The notes: a model not told the origin generated them from the letters alone. A stretch of 64,000 bases of DNA from Candidatus Gastranaerophilales bacterium (GCA_947624975.1 CANQMP010000005.1:1-64000), one strand, 5' to 3'. Positions 1-10,921 are shown, numbered from the stretch's first letter. Translations and numbers: made by a program.

Positions 1-16
1 GGGGGGGGGGGGGGGG
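1..16. repeat. poly-G homopolymer (at least 16 G) at window edge
   Basis: First 16 bases are all G; the downstream flank CACTCTCGTAGCAACGG resembles the flanks after the poly-G tracts at 17645 and 34643. Confidence 0.6.
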
Positions 17-65
17 CACTCTCGTAGCAACGGTTTAAGCCACATTAAAGGCTTGGGAGGTTGCT

Positions 66-1079
66 GTGACTAAAGTATCGGTAATTGTCCCTGTATATAA
101 CGTTGAAAAATATCTTTCAAAATGTTTGGACAGTTTGGTTAATCAGACTTTGCGGGATTTGGAAATCATTTGTATAAATGACGGTTCGACAGACAATTCT
201 TTAAAAATTTTGCGACAATATGCCTCAAATGACAGTCGGATTATTGTAATAGACCAAAAAAACAGTGGTACGGGAAGTGCAAGAAATCGAGGTTTGAAAG
301 TTGCAAAAGGTGAGTACATTGCATTTGCCGACCCTGATGACTGGCTTGAATTGAATGCTTTTGAAGAATTGTATAAAAAAGCAAAGGAATTAAATGCGCA
401 GATTTTAATGTTTGATTATAATATTGCGAGTGACAAAAAAACTAAATATCGCTGTCAAGCAGATGTTTTAAAAGAAAAATTTAACTTTGACTTATGTGAA
501 AAAAAATATCTTGATAAAAATGATATAAAAAAATTCTTTTGTGATATTTCAGTATATGTTTGGTGCAAAATTTATCAAAAGCAATTTTTAGATGAGCATA
601 AGATTTACTTCCCTGAAGTTTATTTTAGTGAAGATCATTTTTTTACTTGGTTGTGCTTATATAATGCAGAAAAAATTTATTATATGAATAAAAGTTTTTA
701 TTACTATTATATGAGGTTAACTTCAGCAGTAAATTCATATTTTGATCCGACTTATTCTGTATTTGATGTGACAATAAGTATGAAAAAATTTATCTATGAA
801 AAAATGCCTGAATTTACGGAACGCATCGAGGACCTTTGTTATTATAATTTTGTTCATTTGTATAATGCTATGCCGTTTTATGCATTTTTTAAACGCAGAA
901 AGTTTTTGAAAAAATATTATGAATATTTCGGAAAAGAAAAATACTCAAACCTTATAAAAAAGCTTGATGAGTCAAAAAAGCCTTTTTACAGGGAAATTTT
1001 TTCCGTCCAAAATAAATTTTACACTTTTAAAGTTAAAGAAATAACAATTCTGGGATTTAAGTTCCGGTATGAGAAATAG
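66..1079 (+). CDS. glycosyltransferase family 2
   Basis: N-terminus VSVIVPVYNVEKYLSKCLDSLVNQTLRDLEIICINDGSTDNS and ADPDD motif; GTG start with GGGAGG SD at 55-60. Confidence 0.93.
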   Translation: MTKVSVIVPVYNVEKYLSKCLDSLVNQTLRDLEIICINDGSTDNSLKILRQYASNDSRIIVIDQKNSGTGSARNRGLKVAKGEYIAFADPDDWLELNAFEELYKKAKELNAQILMFDYNIASDKKTKYRCQADVLKEKFNFDLCEKKYLDKNDIKKFFCDISVYVWCKIYQKQFLDEHKIYFPEVYFSEDHFFTWLCLYNAEKIYYMNKSFYYYYMRLTSAVNSYFDPTYSVFDVTISMKKFIYEKMPEFTERIEDLCYYNFVHLYNAMPFYAFFKRRKFLKKYYEYFGKEKYSNLIKKLDESKKPFYREIFSVQNKFYTFKVKEITILGFKFRYEK

Positions 1080-1119
1080 AGTTTTAAAAAGATGTGTTTT
1101 GTGATAGTATTAACCTGTA

Positions 1120-2106
1120 ATGACGCAAGGACAGATTTTAAAAATTCATTCCGATTTTTACTACGTTGATGACGGTGTAAATATCGTCGAATGCAAAGTC
1201 AGAGAGGTTTTAAAAAAACAGCGGGAAAAAATTCTCGTCGGCGATTTTGTTGAGTTTGAAAACGGTGCAATAACTGAAATTATTGAACGAAAAAATTACA
1301 TAACCCGTCCGAGTGTCGCAAATATCGACCAAATTATTATTGTTTCGGCACTTAAAGAGCCGGATTTGGACTTACATCAGCTTAACCGCTATATTGCCCT
1401 CGCAAAATATTACAATATCCCCACAATCCTTTGTTTTAACAAAGAAGATTTAAAATGGGACAGGAAATTGGGCGAAAAAATAAAAAATATATACACGAAT
1501 TTTGAAATAGTTTTCACATCGGCAACCGAACACAAAGGTATTCGTGCCTTTGAAAAACTTCTTAAAGGTAAAACAAGCGTATTATGCGGAAATTCTGGCG
1601 TCGGTAAATCGAGCCTCGTAAATTCCATTAATCCCGACTTGAATTTACGCACAAAAAAAGTCAGCGAAAAAACTCTCAGAGGAACTCACACAACCAGACA
1701 TTGCGAGATTATAAAAATTGATGAAACCTCAAAAATCGTCGACACTCCGGGGTTTTCAAACGTAAAATTTGATTTTATTCTTCCCGCCGATGTCGATTTG
1801 CTTTTTGATGATATTTCTAAATTCCGTGACTATTGCAAATACTCAGACTGCCTTCATATCAATGAGGACGGCTGTGACGTTCTTGCAAATATTGACAAAA
1901 TCGACCCCACACGCTACGAAAGTTATCTGGCATTCGTTGATGAGGCAAGAGAATACAAAGAACGCATAAAATACGAGGGTAAAAAACAGGAACTTTCCAA
2001 AAAAACAATTCACAACAAAGAATTTGCAAAAATCAGCGAAAAGAAACGCCAAAGTGCAAGAAATACGTTAAAACAGAGAGTTTATAAGGATATTGAAAAT
2101 GAATGA
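1120..2106 (+). CDS. rsgA: ribosome small subunit-dependent GTPase A
   Basis: Circularly permuted GTPase: CFNKEDL, GNSGVGKSSLVN, DTPGF, C-terminal Cys/His zinc motif. Confidence 0.95.
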   Translation: MTQGQILKIHSDFYYVDDGVNIVECKVREVLKKQREKILVGDFVEFENGAITEIIERKNYITRPSVANIDQIIIVSALKEPDLDLHQLNRYIALAKYYNIPTILCFNKEDLKWDRKLGEKIKNIYTNFEIVFTSATEHKGIRAFEKLLKGKTSVLCGNSGVGKSSLVNSINPDLNLRTKKVSEKTLRGTHTTRHCEIIKIDETSKIVDTPGFSNVKFDFILPADVDLLFDDISKFRDYCKYSDCLHINEDGCDVLANIDKIDPTRYESYLAFVDEAREYKERIKYEGKKQELSKKTIHNKEFAKISEKKRQSARNTLKQRVYKDIENE

Positions 2107-2983
2107 TTTAATTGAACTTGTGAATAAAAAATTAGACGAATTTATGCCGATTTGTTATCCGCAGAAAATATTTAAAGCGATGAAATATACGGTAACGCTT
2201 CCAGGAAAACGTTTACGTCCGATACTTTGCCTTGAATGCTGCAGAGTTTTCGGCGGAAAAATCGAAGATGCTATCCCGACTGCGTGTGCAATAGAGATGC
2301 TTCATGCACAAACCCTTATCCATGACGATTTGCCCTGTATGGATAACGACGATTACAGACGCGGAAAACTCACGAACCACATGGTTTTCGGCGAAGCAAA
2401 TGCTGTTCTTGCAGGTGACGCACTTTTGAGCTTTGCTCCGCAAATTATTCTGAAAAATTCAAAATCTCTAGGCAGTGAAAAACTCGTAAAAATTATGGAA
2501 GAATACTGTCAAGCGGCAGGTGCTTACGGGGTTATAGCAGGACAGGTAGTTGATATTGAAAGCGAAAAACTGTATTCAAATTTTGATGACGATGAACAAA
2601 CTCCCGAAATTTTAAACTTTATTCACGAGCATAAAACGGCGGATTTGTTCAAACTTGCACTAAGAACAGGTGCGATAATTGCCGATGCGGATGAAAAACA
2701 GCTTCAAGCCGTAACCGATTTCGCTCAAAACCTCGGAATTGCTTTCCAAATCGCCGATGATATTTTGGATGAAGTATCAACCTTTGAACAAATGGGAAAA
2801 ACTTTGGGCAAAGACAAAAATTCAGGAAAATTAACTTATGTAAGCCTTTACGGTTTGGATAAATCAAAAGAGGATTTGAAAAAATACATTGATACTTGCC
2901 GAAATATTTTGGTTGAAAACAATATTAAATCCGAAATATTTGAAGAAATTCTTGATAAAACGGCAAAATCGGTTAACAAATAA
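2093..2983 (+). CDS. ispA: polyprenyl (farnesyl/geranyl) diphosphate synthase
   Basis: GKRLRP, DDLPCMDNDDYRRG and QIADDILDE motifs. Confidence 0.93.
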   Translation: MKMNDLIELVNKKLDEFMPICYPQKIFKAMKYTVTLPGKRLRPILCLECCRVFGGKIEDAIPTACAIEMLHAQTLIHDDLPCMDNDDYRRGKLTNHMVFGEANAVLAGDALLSFAPQIILKNSKSLGSEKLVKIMEEYCQAAGAYGVIAGQVVDIESEKLYSNFDDDEQTPEILNFIHEHKTADLFKLALRTGAIIADADEKQLQAVTDFAQNLGIAFQIADDILDEVSTFEQMGKTLGKDKNSGKLTYVSLYGLDKSKEDLKKYIDTCRNILVENNIKSEIFEEILDKTAKSVNK

Positions 2984-3108
2984 ATCAGTTCCATGTTTTC
3001 GTAAACATAAACGCCCGCTTATCTTTTTGTTACAAATATTTGAAATTTTGAATATTTATGCTATTATCTCAATAGCATTAGTAATATATTTTAAAAAGGG
3101 GAATAAAT

Positions 3109-3666
3109 ATGATTTCAGTAAACGATTTAAAAACAGGCTTAACATTACAGCTGGACAACGGGTTATGGTCTGTTGTTGAATTTTTACACGTAAAACCTGG
3201 CAAAGGTGCTGCATTTGTAAGGTCAAAACTTAAAAACGTAGAAACAGGTCAGGTTGTTGAAAAAACTTTCCGTGCAGGTGAAAAAGTTGCAAAAGCAATG
3301 CTTGACAGACGCGAAATGCAATACCTTTACAAAGAAGGCAGTGAATACGTTATGATGGATAACGAAACTTACGAACAACTGCAAATTCCTGCCGAAAACA
3401 TCGGTGACGGTATTAAATACTTGAAAGAAAATATGGTTGTTCAAGTTTTGATGCACGATTCAAGAATAATTGGTATTGACCTTCCCGCTCACGTTGTTTT
3501 GGAAGTTGTTGATACACCGCCTTCGGAAAAGGGAAACACGGCACAGGGAGGCACTAAGCCCGCTACTCTTGAAACGGGTGCGGTAGTTAACGTTCCGTTC
3601 TTTATTTCTAACGGCGACAAAATCAGAGTCGATACGAGAACTAACGAATATCTTGACAGGGCTTAA
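3109..3666 (+). CDS. efp: elongation factor P
   Basis: [18 protein letters not shown] motif; about 185 aa. Confidence 0.96.
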   Translation: MISVNDLKTGLTLQLDNGLWSVVEFLHVKPGKGAAFVRSKLKNVETGQVVEKTFRAGEKVAKAMLDRREMQYLYKEGSEYVMMDNETYEQLQIPAENIGDGIKYLKENMVVQVLMHDSRIIGIDLPAHVVLEVVDTPPSEKGNTAQGGTKPATLETGAVVNVPFFISNGDKIRVDTRTNEYLDRA

Positions 3667-3684
3667 TAACTGAAAGGAAACCAA

Positions 3685-4113
3685 ATGAAATTTGATATTG
3701 ATTACGTTGAAAAACTTGCAAAAGTATTAACAGATAACTCATTAACGGAAATCTCTTTAGAGGATGGCGAACAGGCTATTACACTGCGAAAGGAAGTTCT
3801 TGGCGTTGCACCTGCGGTTTCAATGCCTGCTGCAGCGCAAAGTTCTTTGCCGACGGAGAAAAAAGAAGAAGTTAAAAAAGGCAAACCGCTTACATCTCCG
3901 ATGGTTGGAACTTTTTACAAAGCTTCATCGCCCGATGCAAAGCCTTTTGTTGAAGTCGGTCAGACTATCAAAGAAGGAGATGTCGTTTGTATCGTGGAAG
4001 CAATGAAACTTATGAACGAGATAGAAGCCGAATTTGGCGGTAAAGTTCTTGAAATTTGCGTTTCGGACGGTCAGCCCGTAGAGTTCGGACAAGTGTTAAT
4101 GTATATTGAATAG
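3685..4113 (+). CDS. accB: acetyl-CoA carboxylase biotin carboxyl carrier protein
   Basis: Biotinylation motif [13 protein letters not shown]; directly upstream of accC. Confidence 0.96.
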   Translation: MKFDIDYVEKLAKVLTDNSLTEISLEDGEQAITLRKEVLGVAPAVSMPAAAQSSLPTEKKEEVKKGKPLTSPMVGTFYKASSPDAKPFVEVGQTIKEGDVVCIVEAMKLMNEIEAEFGGKVLEICVSDGQPVEFGQVLMYIE

Positions 4114-4125
4114 TCAAGGTAAGAT

Positions 4126-5481
4126 ATGTTTAGAAAAGTTTTAATTGCAAACCGTGGAGAAATTGCGGTAAGAATTATAAGAGCGTGCAGAGAAATCGGC
4201 ATTCCGACAGTTGCGATTTATTCGCAGGCGGACGCAAATTCCCTGCATGTCAGACTTGCTACGGAGGCTTACTGTATCGGCCCTGCACAAAGTGCAAAAA
4301 GTTATTTAAGCATTCCCGCAATAATTTCAGCTGCGATCGTTTCGGGTGCGGATGCAATTCACCCGGGTTACGGATTTATGTCGGAAAGAGCCGATTTTGC
4401 GGAGATTTGCGACAAACACGGGATAAAATTTATCGGACCAACGGCTGATGCTATGCGTAAGATGGGCGATAAAGCGACAGCTCGCAAAACGATGATAGAA
4501 AATAATGTTCCTGTTACTCCGGGAACGGGAATTTTGAAAACGCCCGGGGAAGTAAAGGAATTTGCAAACAAAGTCGGTTATCCGATTATACTTAAAGCGA
4601 CTGCCGGCGGCGGCGGAAAAGGTATGAGAATTGTGCGTTCGGATGATGAGGTTGAAACCAATATGAACCTTTGTCAAAGCGAGGCACAAAATTTCTTTGG
4701 AAACCCCGATGTTTATGCGGAAAAGTTCCTTGAAAATCCGCGTCACATTGAAGTTCAGATACTTGGCGACAGGTATGGCAATGTAGTTCACTTAGGTGAA
4801 AGGGACTGTTCTATTCAAAGACGTCACCAAAAACTTTTGGAGGAAGCACCTTCACCTGCGATAGATGAGGCAACCCGTAAGGAAATGGGAGCAGCGGCTG
4901 TCAGAGCTGCCAAAGCGATTAATTACGAAGGTGCGGGAACTTGTGAATTTTTGCTTGACCACGACGGCAAGTGGTATTTCATGGAAATGAATACGAGAAT
5001 TCAGGTTGAACACTGTGTTACGGAAATGATATCCAATGTTGATTTAGTCAGGGAGCAAATTCTTGTGGCATCGGGAGAGAAACTTGATTTTACACAGGAT
5101 GACATTGTACTTCGCGGGCATGCTATCGAATGTCGAATTAATGCAGAAAATCCCGAAAAAGATTTTATGCCGAACCCCGGACAGATAACGGGTTACGTCA
5201 CACCGGGCGGATTTGGAGTAAGGGTTGATTCGCATGCTTATCAGGATTATACGATTCCGCCTTACTATGACAGTATGATAGGCAAGTTAATCTGCTGGGG
5301 CAGAACTCGAAACGAGGCAAGACGCAGAATGTATCGAGCTTTAAAAGAGTATGTCATAACGGGTGTTGAAACGACGATACCGTTCCATCAGGAGATTATA
5401 GAAGACCCTGTTTTCATGAGCGGAAAATTTAACACAGGCTTTATCGAAGATTTTTACAAAAGAACGGGAAAAGAGAATTAA
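4126..5481 (+). CDS. accC: acetyl-CoA carboxylase biotin carboxylase
   Basis: [44 protein letters not shown]. Confidence 0.97.
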   Translation: MFRKVLIANRGEIAVRIIRACREIGIPTVAIYSQADANSLHVRLATEAYCIGPAQSAKSYLSIPAIISAAIVSGADAIHPGYGFMSERADFAEICDKHGIKFIGPTADAMRKMGDKATARKTMIENNVPVTPGTGILKTPGEVKEFANKVGYPIILKATAGGGGKGMRIVRSDDEVETNMNLCQSEAQNFFGNPDVYAEKFLENPRHIEVQILGDRYGNVVHLGERDCSIQRRHQKLLEEAPSPAIDEATRKEMGAAAVRAAKAINYEGAGTCEFLLDHDGKWYFMEMNTRIQVEHCVTEMISNVDLVREQILVASGEKLDFTQDDIVLRGHAIECRINAENPEKDFMPNPGQITGYVTPGGFGVRVDSHAYQDYTIPPYYDSMIGKLICWGRTRNEARRRMYRALKEYVITGVETTIPFHQEIIEDPVFMSGKFNTGFIEDFYKRTGKEN

Positions 5482-5483
5482 TT

Positions 5484-5972
5484 GCTTTCGCCCTCCCTTT
5501 ACAAGGGCTAGGGGTGGGTTTAATTCTCAGCATGAAATCTTAAAATCAGACGTCATTGCGAGCGAATGCCTCAGCTAGTCCCCTCTCCCGCACGGGGAGA
5601 GGGGATTATATTTTCTGCACGAAGTGCCGATACGAACTTTTCACCTTTCACTTCTCTCTTTTCACCTTTTAATAACTTGTTGGGGTAAAACCCCAACTTA
5701 CACTTTATTTCTAGCCAATCACCCTAACCCTCTCCCGCAGGGGGCGAGGGGGGATTTTTGTGCAAGGGGCGAGGGAATTTATATTTTTTTGCACGAAGTG
5801 CCGTAAAGAGCTGCTTGGTTGCTCGCGTTTAACGGGTCTGCGGTTGACGTCTGCAATTACTTCGTCATTTCGACGTCAAGCCTCGTCCTCTGCTCGCAAT
5901 CCGCTTTTCGCTTTTCACCTCTCACTTTTCACCCAAAGAATAACGTACTGGCTCAGCCTGCCAGTTCTCACA
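5484..5972. repeat. mosaic intergenic repeat island A
   Basis: Contains blocks shared with islands B, D and E: TTTAATTCTCAGCATGAAATCTTAAAATC, CATTGCGAGCGAATGC, GCACGAAGTGCC, CACTTTTCACCTCTCACTTTTCAC. Confidence 0.85.
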
Positions 5973-7880
5973 TCAGCAATAGGGCGGGAAAACTTCATCT
6001 ATATACTCTTTGTAACTCTCAGGCTCAAAAAATCCCGCGGAAAACTCAGCACAATTATATCCGAGCTGTTGAGCATCTTTTACCTCAAACGGCGGGCCTG
6101 CAGGCGTTGAACGTGACGGATTTTGAGGGGTTGAAATAACTCCCGAACTCCTCAAAAGCGTTATCAGAATTGATTTTCCCCTAACCTCATATTCCGTTAA
6201 CCCTTGTGTGATAATTCCAAAACCTTGCGTTCCGACGTATCTTTGCATCGGTGCGAAGTTAGTTTTTACCTCTATCCCTCGAGTTTTGGGTAGATGTTTC
6301 CGCATATCGTAATCAGGACTGAATTCTCGCCTTATAAGAGTGTTCATATCCTCGCTGAATGTTTCGTTTACGGGAGATTTCAGGTTAAATTTAACCTGCC
6401 AAAGCTTATTTTTTAACTTGTTATCCCATTCGATTTTAAAATTCACCATTTTGCCGATTTCGACCTGAACATCAAAAAAACTCGTCTTTATTGTCCCGTT
6501 TTTAAACGAGTAAATTTCGGCGGTTTCTCCTTTGTCGGTTTCGACTGCCCCGAAATTGTACGTGTCGCCTTCATCTTCAAATCGCACAAATTCCATTTCG
6601 ACATTATTTATTTTGATTTTGCCGTTTTTAACTTCAAACTTTATGTCCGATTTCTCAAACGACGCTTTTTTAAGCGTGTAAATATCCGTGAAATCCTCTG
6701 TTACGGGTATTTTTTGAGTGTTATAAAGCAGAGAATTCTCCACCCCTAAGTGTTTTGAGGTGATTTTATATTCAGGCAAAAGCTCTTTGCTTTGCATTAC
6801 GGGCGTTTTAAAGTTGTGTTCAAGCCTTAATTCTTCAATAATCGTGTTTGCTATTTGCAGAATTTTTTCATATCGCATGACATTTTCTCTATGCACCAAA
6901 TCCGTTGAACAACCGCAAATCCCGTCGTGTGCAAGGTTTTGCAGTAAAAGTTTGTATGCGTATTCTATTGCGGAGTTGTATTTTGAACCGTATTTTTGCT
7001 GTAATTTATCTGCTTGTTCAAGCAGGTATGAGCATTTTACGTTATATTGTTTAAGCTTTGTTCTTGCGGAATAAGCACCTTGGAGGATAAAGGTTTTTGA
7101 ATTATCCCGCAATTCGTCGTTCCATTCAAAGCCGTCGAAACTTACTTTTTCAAAGTATTCAAACGGGTTTGAGAGTTTAATTTCGTAATCCGTGAGGAGT
7201 GAATTAACTTTTTCTATTTGTTCCGTGATATCGGGTTCGACGCCGAGGTGGTCTGCACCTATTGGCAAAAGCAGGTATTCGCCCGATTTTTGGGAAATTT
7301 TGTCCAAATTGGTTTTAAGTTGTTCTGCTTTTTGTTCAATGGTTAAGTCGGCGGAAAAAATGTCCGTAAAGTAGCCGCGGATAAGGTTTACGGTGTTAAT
7401 TCCGTTGAATTTAAACTCTGCGGGGAAATCTCCGCAGCCTCGCCAAACAATACATTTATCAATGCCGAATTTTTTAAGGATTAACGGGACATTTTTGCTG
7501 TGTCCGAAAGTGTCCGCAAGATATCCGATAAAATCGGTACAGCCGAAGTCTTTGGAGATTTTTAAGCCGATTTCGAGATTTTTTTTAAAAGCTATTTTGT
7601 CGGTTAAGAATTCGTCAATAAGCGTGTAAAAAGGCCCGATAAAAAGTCGTTTTTCGGCAATAAACCCGCGAATTTGCTCCTCTTTTTCGGGTCTTAGTTC
7701 AAGATAATCAAGCAAAGCCGCTGTTTGACCGTCAAAATAAAACGAGGGGATTTTGTTATTTTCAAGCAAATCAAGGACATTATCAAAAACCCTTAAAAGT
7801 CTTAGCCTGAAAACCTCAAATTCCCTGTACCATTCTCTGTCCCAGTGTGTGTGAAGATATGCGATAACTTTTTTCTTCAT
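5973..7880 (-). CDS. glycoside hydrolase family 38-like alpha-mannosidase, possibly C-terminally shortened
   Basis: AYLHTHWDREWYREFEVFR, FDGQTAALLDYLE, YLADTFGHSKNVPLILKKFGI; stop abuts repeat island A. Confidence 0.85.
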   Translation of the reverse strand: MKKKVIAYLHTHWDREWYREFEVFRLRLLRVFDNVLDLLENNKIPSFYFDGQTAALLDYLELRPEKEEQIRGFIAEKRLFIGPFYTLIDEFLTDKIAFKKNLEIGLKISKDFGCTDFIGYLADTFGHSKNVPLILKKFGIDKCIVWRGCGDFPAEFKFNGINTVNLIRGYFTDIFSADLTIEQKAEQLKTNLDKISQKSGEYLLLPIGADHLGVEPDITEQIEKVNSLLTDYEIKLSNPFEYFEKVSFDGFEWNDELRDNSKTFILQGAYSARTKLKQYNVKCSYLLEQADKLQQKYGSKYNSAIEYAYKLLLQNLAHDGICGCSTDLVHRENVMRYEKILQIANTIIEELRLEHNFKTPVMQSKELLPEYKITSKHLGVENSLLYNTQKIPVTEDFTDIYTLKKASFEKSDIKFEVKNGKIKINNVEMEFVRFEDEGDTYNFGAVETDKGETAEIYSFKNGTIKTSFFDVQVEIGKMVNFKIEWDNKLKNKLWQVKFNLKSPVNETFSEDMNTLIRREFSPDYDMRKHLPKTRGIEVKTNFAPMQRYVGTQGFGIITQGLTEYEVRGKSILITLLRSSGVISTPQNPSRSTPAGPPFEVKDAQQLGYNCAEFSAGFFEPESYKEYIDEVFPPYC

Positions 7881-7927
7881 ACATAATATTTAGCATAATA
7901 TTTGGATATTTGCAAATTTTACAAGTT

Positions 7928-9664
7928 TTAGAGGTTTTTCTTAATATTTTCGATAAGTTTTTCTACGGCTTTTTCAGGTGAAAGTTTTTCCTGCTCGCCT
8001 GTTTGCCGAACTTTAAACTCAACAAGTCCTTCGCTGATAGTTTTTCCGACCGTAACTCTGTACGGAAATCCTATTAAGTCGGCATCTTTGAACTTCACTC
8101 CGGCTCTTTCATCTCTGTCATCGAGAACAACTTCAATTCCGGCTTTTTGCAATTCCTGATACATATTTTCGGCAATTTGCATTTGCTCGTTATCGTTAAT
8201 ATTTACGGGTACTATCACGACATGATACGGCGCAATAGCCACAGACCACTTAATTCCGTACTCATCATAGTGAGCTTCGACTGCTGCGGCTGCGGTTCTC
8301 GAAATTCCTATTCCGTAACAACCCATAACATAAGGATGAGTTTTGCCTTCGATGTCTGTATATACCGCATTCATCGGTTTTGAATACTTTGTACCGAGCT
8401 TAAATATGTTGCCGACTTCAATTCCTTTTGTTACAAATAAAGGTTTACCGCACTGCGGACAGAATTCACCTTGTTCAACAAGTCTTATATCGGCATATTT
8501 AAGGTTTTCAATGTCCAAATCGCTGAGATTAGCTCCGACAAGGTGTTTATCGGTTTCATTAATCCCGACGACGAAGTTTTTCATATCTTTCACGGTTTCA
8601 TCGGCGATTATCGGCACATTTTTCATGCCTTTCGGTCCGATAAATCCGGGGATGGCATCAAAACCGTGTTCCGCCATAAGCTCTGCAATCTCGGCAGATG
8701 AGGCTATTCGGATATCAATACCGCCTATAGCGTTCATTAATTTTGTTTCTTCGACCGCTTTGTCCGCTCTGATTAAGGCTATAACAGGCTTTTTATCTAT
8801 TATGTAAACCAAAGATTTTAAAATAAGAGTTGAAGGAATTTTTAAAAATTCGCTTAATTCTTCTATCGAATGAGTATTCGGGGTGTCTAAAACTTTTGTT
8901 TCAGCGAAATAATTTTTACCGTCGATTACGGCATCGGGCAAATTTGACACGGCATGGTTTGAATTTGCCGAGTAATCGCATGAATTGCAATAAAATACAT
9001 CGTTTTCGCCTGCGTCGGTGTCTGTAATAACCATAAATTCGTGCGAAACGCTTCCGCCGATCGCACCCGAATCCGACTGAACCATTTTGGTTTCAAGTCC
9101 GCAGCGTTCAAAAATTCTTTTGTAAGCCTGAGCCATATTTTGATATTCTTTATCAAGTCCTTCTTCGTCCAAATCAAAGCTGTAAGCGTCTTTCATGATA
9201 AATTCCCGACCTCTTAGCAAGCCGTAACGTGGTCTGATTTCATCCCTGAATTTTGACTGGATTTGATAGAGATTTACTGGAAGTTGTTTGTAAGATTTAA
9301 GGCTGTCTCTGGCAACGGACGTGATAATTTCTTCGTGAGTAGGTCCTAAACACATATCTCTGTCATGCCTGTCTTTAAGCCTCATTAGTTCTTTTCCGTA
9401 AACTTCCCATCTTCCTGATTCTTCCCAGAGTTCTTTTGGCTGAACAAACGGCATCAAAAGTTCTTGAGCGCCTGCTCTGTCCATTTCTTCCCTGACTATG
9501 TTTTCGATTTTCTTTAAAACTTTCCACATCAGTGGCATAAAAGTATATATGCCGGGGGCGAGTTTTTTTATAAACCCTGCTCTGCCAAGCATTTTATGCG
9601 AAATAACTTCCGCATCCGACGGAAATTCCCGCAAAGTTTGAACGAATAATTTCGACATTTTCAT
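7928..9664 (-). CDS. proS: prolyl-tRNA synthetase
   Basis: Class II aaRS: LGPTHEEIIT, RDEIRPRYGLLRGREFIMKDAYSFD, GCYGIGISR. Confidence 0.97.
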   Translation of the reverse strand: MKMSKLFVQTLREFPSDAEVISHKMLGRAGFIKKLAPGIYTFMPLMWKVLKKIENIVREEMDRAGAQELLMPFVQPKELWEESGRWEVYGKELMRLKDRHDRDMCLGPTHEEIITSVARDSLKSYKQLPVNLYQIQSKFRDEIRPRYGLLRGREFIMKDAYSFDLDEEGLDKEYQNMAQAYKRIFERCGLETKMVQSDSGAIGGSVSHEFMVITDTDAGENDVFYCNSCDYSANSNHAVSNLPDAVIDGKNYFAETKVLDTPNTHSIEELSEFLKIPSTLILKSLVYIIDKKPVIALIRADKAVEETKLMNAIGGIDIRIASSAEIAELMAEHGFDAIPGFIGPKGMKNVPIIADETVKDMKNFVVGINETDKHLVGANLSDLDIENLKYADIRLVEQGEFCPQCGKPLFVTKGIEVGNIFKLGTKYSKPMNAVYTDIEGKTHPYVMGCYGIGISRTAAAAVEAHYDEYGIKWSVAIAPYHVVIVPVNINDNEQMQIAENMYQELQKAGIEVVLDDRDERAGVKFKDADLIGFPYRVTVGKTISEGLVEFKVRQTGEQEKLSPEKAVEKLIENIKKNL

Positions 9665-9769
9665 AAGTTTAAGACCTCATTTCTTTAACTATATTAGCAT
9701 AAAAAAAATAAAGGGCTTGCAATATTTTTAAAATCGGATGTTAGCTTTTTGTTTTTTACTTTTTTAAAT

Positions 9770-10375
9770 TTGTGAAAAGTGAAAGGTGAAAGGTGAGAGG
9801 TTTGTTAAGGTACTTCGTGCGAAAATAGTCCCCTCCCCTAATGGGGAGGGCTAGGGTGGGGTGTAGTCAATTCCCTCTCCCCTTGCGGGAGAGGGAGCAG
9901 TTGTATGAGCGTAAGCGAATTACGAATGCGGGTGAGGGGTTATATTATATCAGATGGTTGATGGGTGAAATGAAAATCGTTTCACCCATCCTACTTTACT
10001 CCCTCCCTTTTTAAGGGAGGGCAGAGGTGGGTTTAATTCTCAGCATGAAATCTTAAAATCTGACGTCATTGCGAGCGAATGCGAAGCAATCCAGCTTATT
10101 AATCTGCACGAAGTGCCTAAACGAACCTTTCACTTTTCACCTCTCACTTCTCACTTTTAAAAAATTTGTTGGGGTAGAAACCCCCAACTTACACTTTATT
10201 TCTAACCCCTCACCCTAACCCTCTCCCGCACGAAGGTCAATTCGACGGGGAGAGGGGATAAACCCACCCCTAGCCACTCCCTTACAAAGGAGGGGGAATT
10301 ACCCACCCCAGCTCTCCATTACAAAGAGAGGGAGTATGAACCAATGCCCTTTAAAGGGAAAAAGTTATTCTGTCG
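9770..10375. repeat. mosaic intergenic repeat island B
   Basis: 57-nt block 10026-10082 matches 5513-5569 with one mismatch; multiple GGGGAGGG inverted repeats and GTGARARG-type tandem units. Confidence 0.85.
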
Positions 10376-10423
10376 ACTCTTTTAAAATATTGATAATTGA
10401 TATAAAATAATTAAGTAGTTATT

Positions 10424-10915
10424 ATGATAAAAAAATTAATCACATTATTGATACTTTTAGTCGGTTTAACTGTTTCGGCGGAAACCTTAAAAGCGGGAAT
10501 CGCCAAAATTGATGCACTTCCAAACACTTTTTACGGAAGCTGGAGAGTGCTTGCTAAAGTCGATAAACAAACAGGAAGTATAAATTTTCGACCTCAGACT
10601 GTCGACATTTGGAACTTATCACGTGTCGGCGACGTCATAAATTTAAATAATCCGTTTACAGGAGCGAGTGCTTCTGTTAAACTTGATTATGTTGAGGGAA
10701 ATATTATAAGATTTACCAAAACAGGAGAGTACGACCGAAACAAAAAACTGACCGATACGGTTGATTTGAAGCTTAACGGAAATACTTTCACAGGGATTAA
10801 TTACATAACCCTTGAAACTTTTTCGACTTATGACAATTCGCTTATAAAAAAAGATACGGCGATATATATTCTGAGAGGTGAAAAGATTTCAGGTACAAGC
10901 ATTACGGGAAAATGA
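10424..10915 (+). CDS. exported hypothetical protein
   Basis: Signal peptide-like MIKKLITLLILLVGLTVSAE. Confidence 0.6.
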   Translation: MIKKLITLLILLVGLTVSAETLKAGIAKIDALPNTFYGSWRVLAKVDKQTGSINFRPQTVDIWNLSRVGDVINLNNPFTGASASVKLDYVEGNIIRFTKTGEYDRNKKLTDTVDLKLNGNTFTGINYITLETFSTYDNSLIKKDTAIYILRGEKISGTSITGK

Positions 10916-10921
10916 GGATTA

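Noticed and set aside
4327-4791. 154-aa minus-strand ORF inside accC
   Set aside because: Antisense shadow ORF within a strongly conserved gene; same logic applies to most opposite-strand ORFs in the track.
5624-6139. ORFs 5624-5806, 5760-6110, 5819-6139
   Set aside because: Lie in repeat island A or antisense to the mannosidase; translations are repeat-derived and not protein-like.
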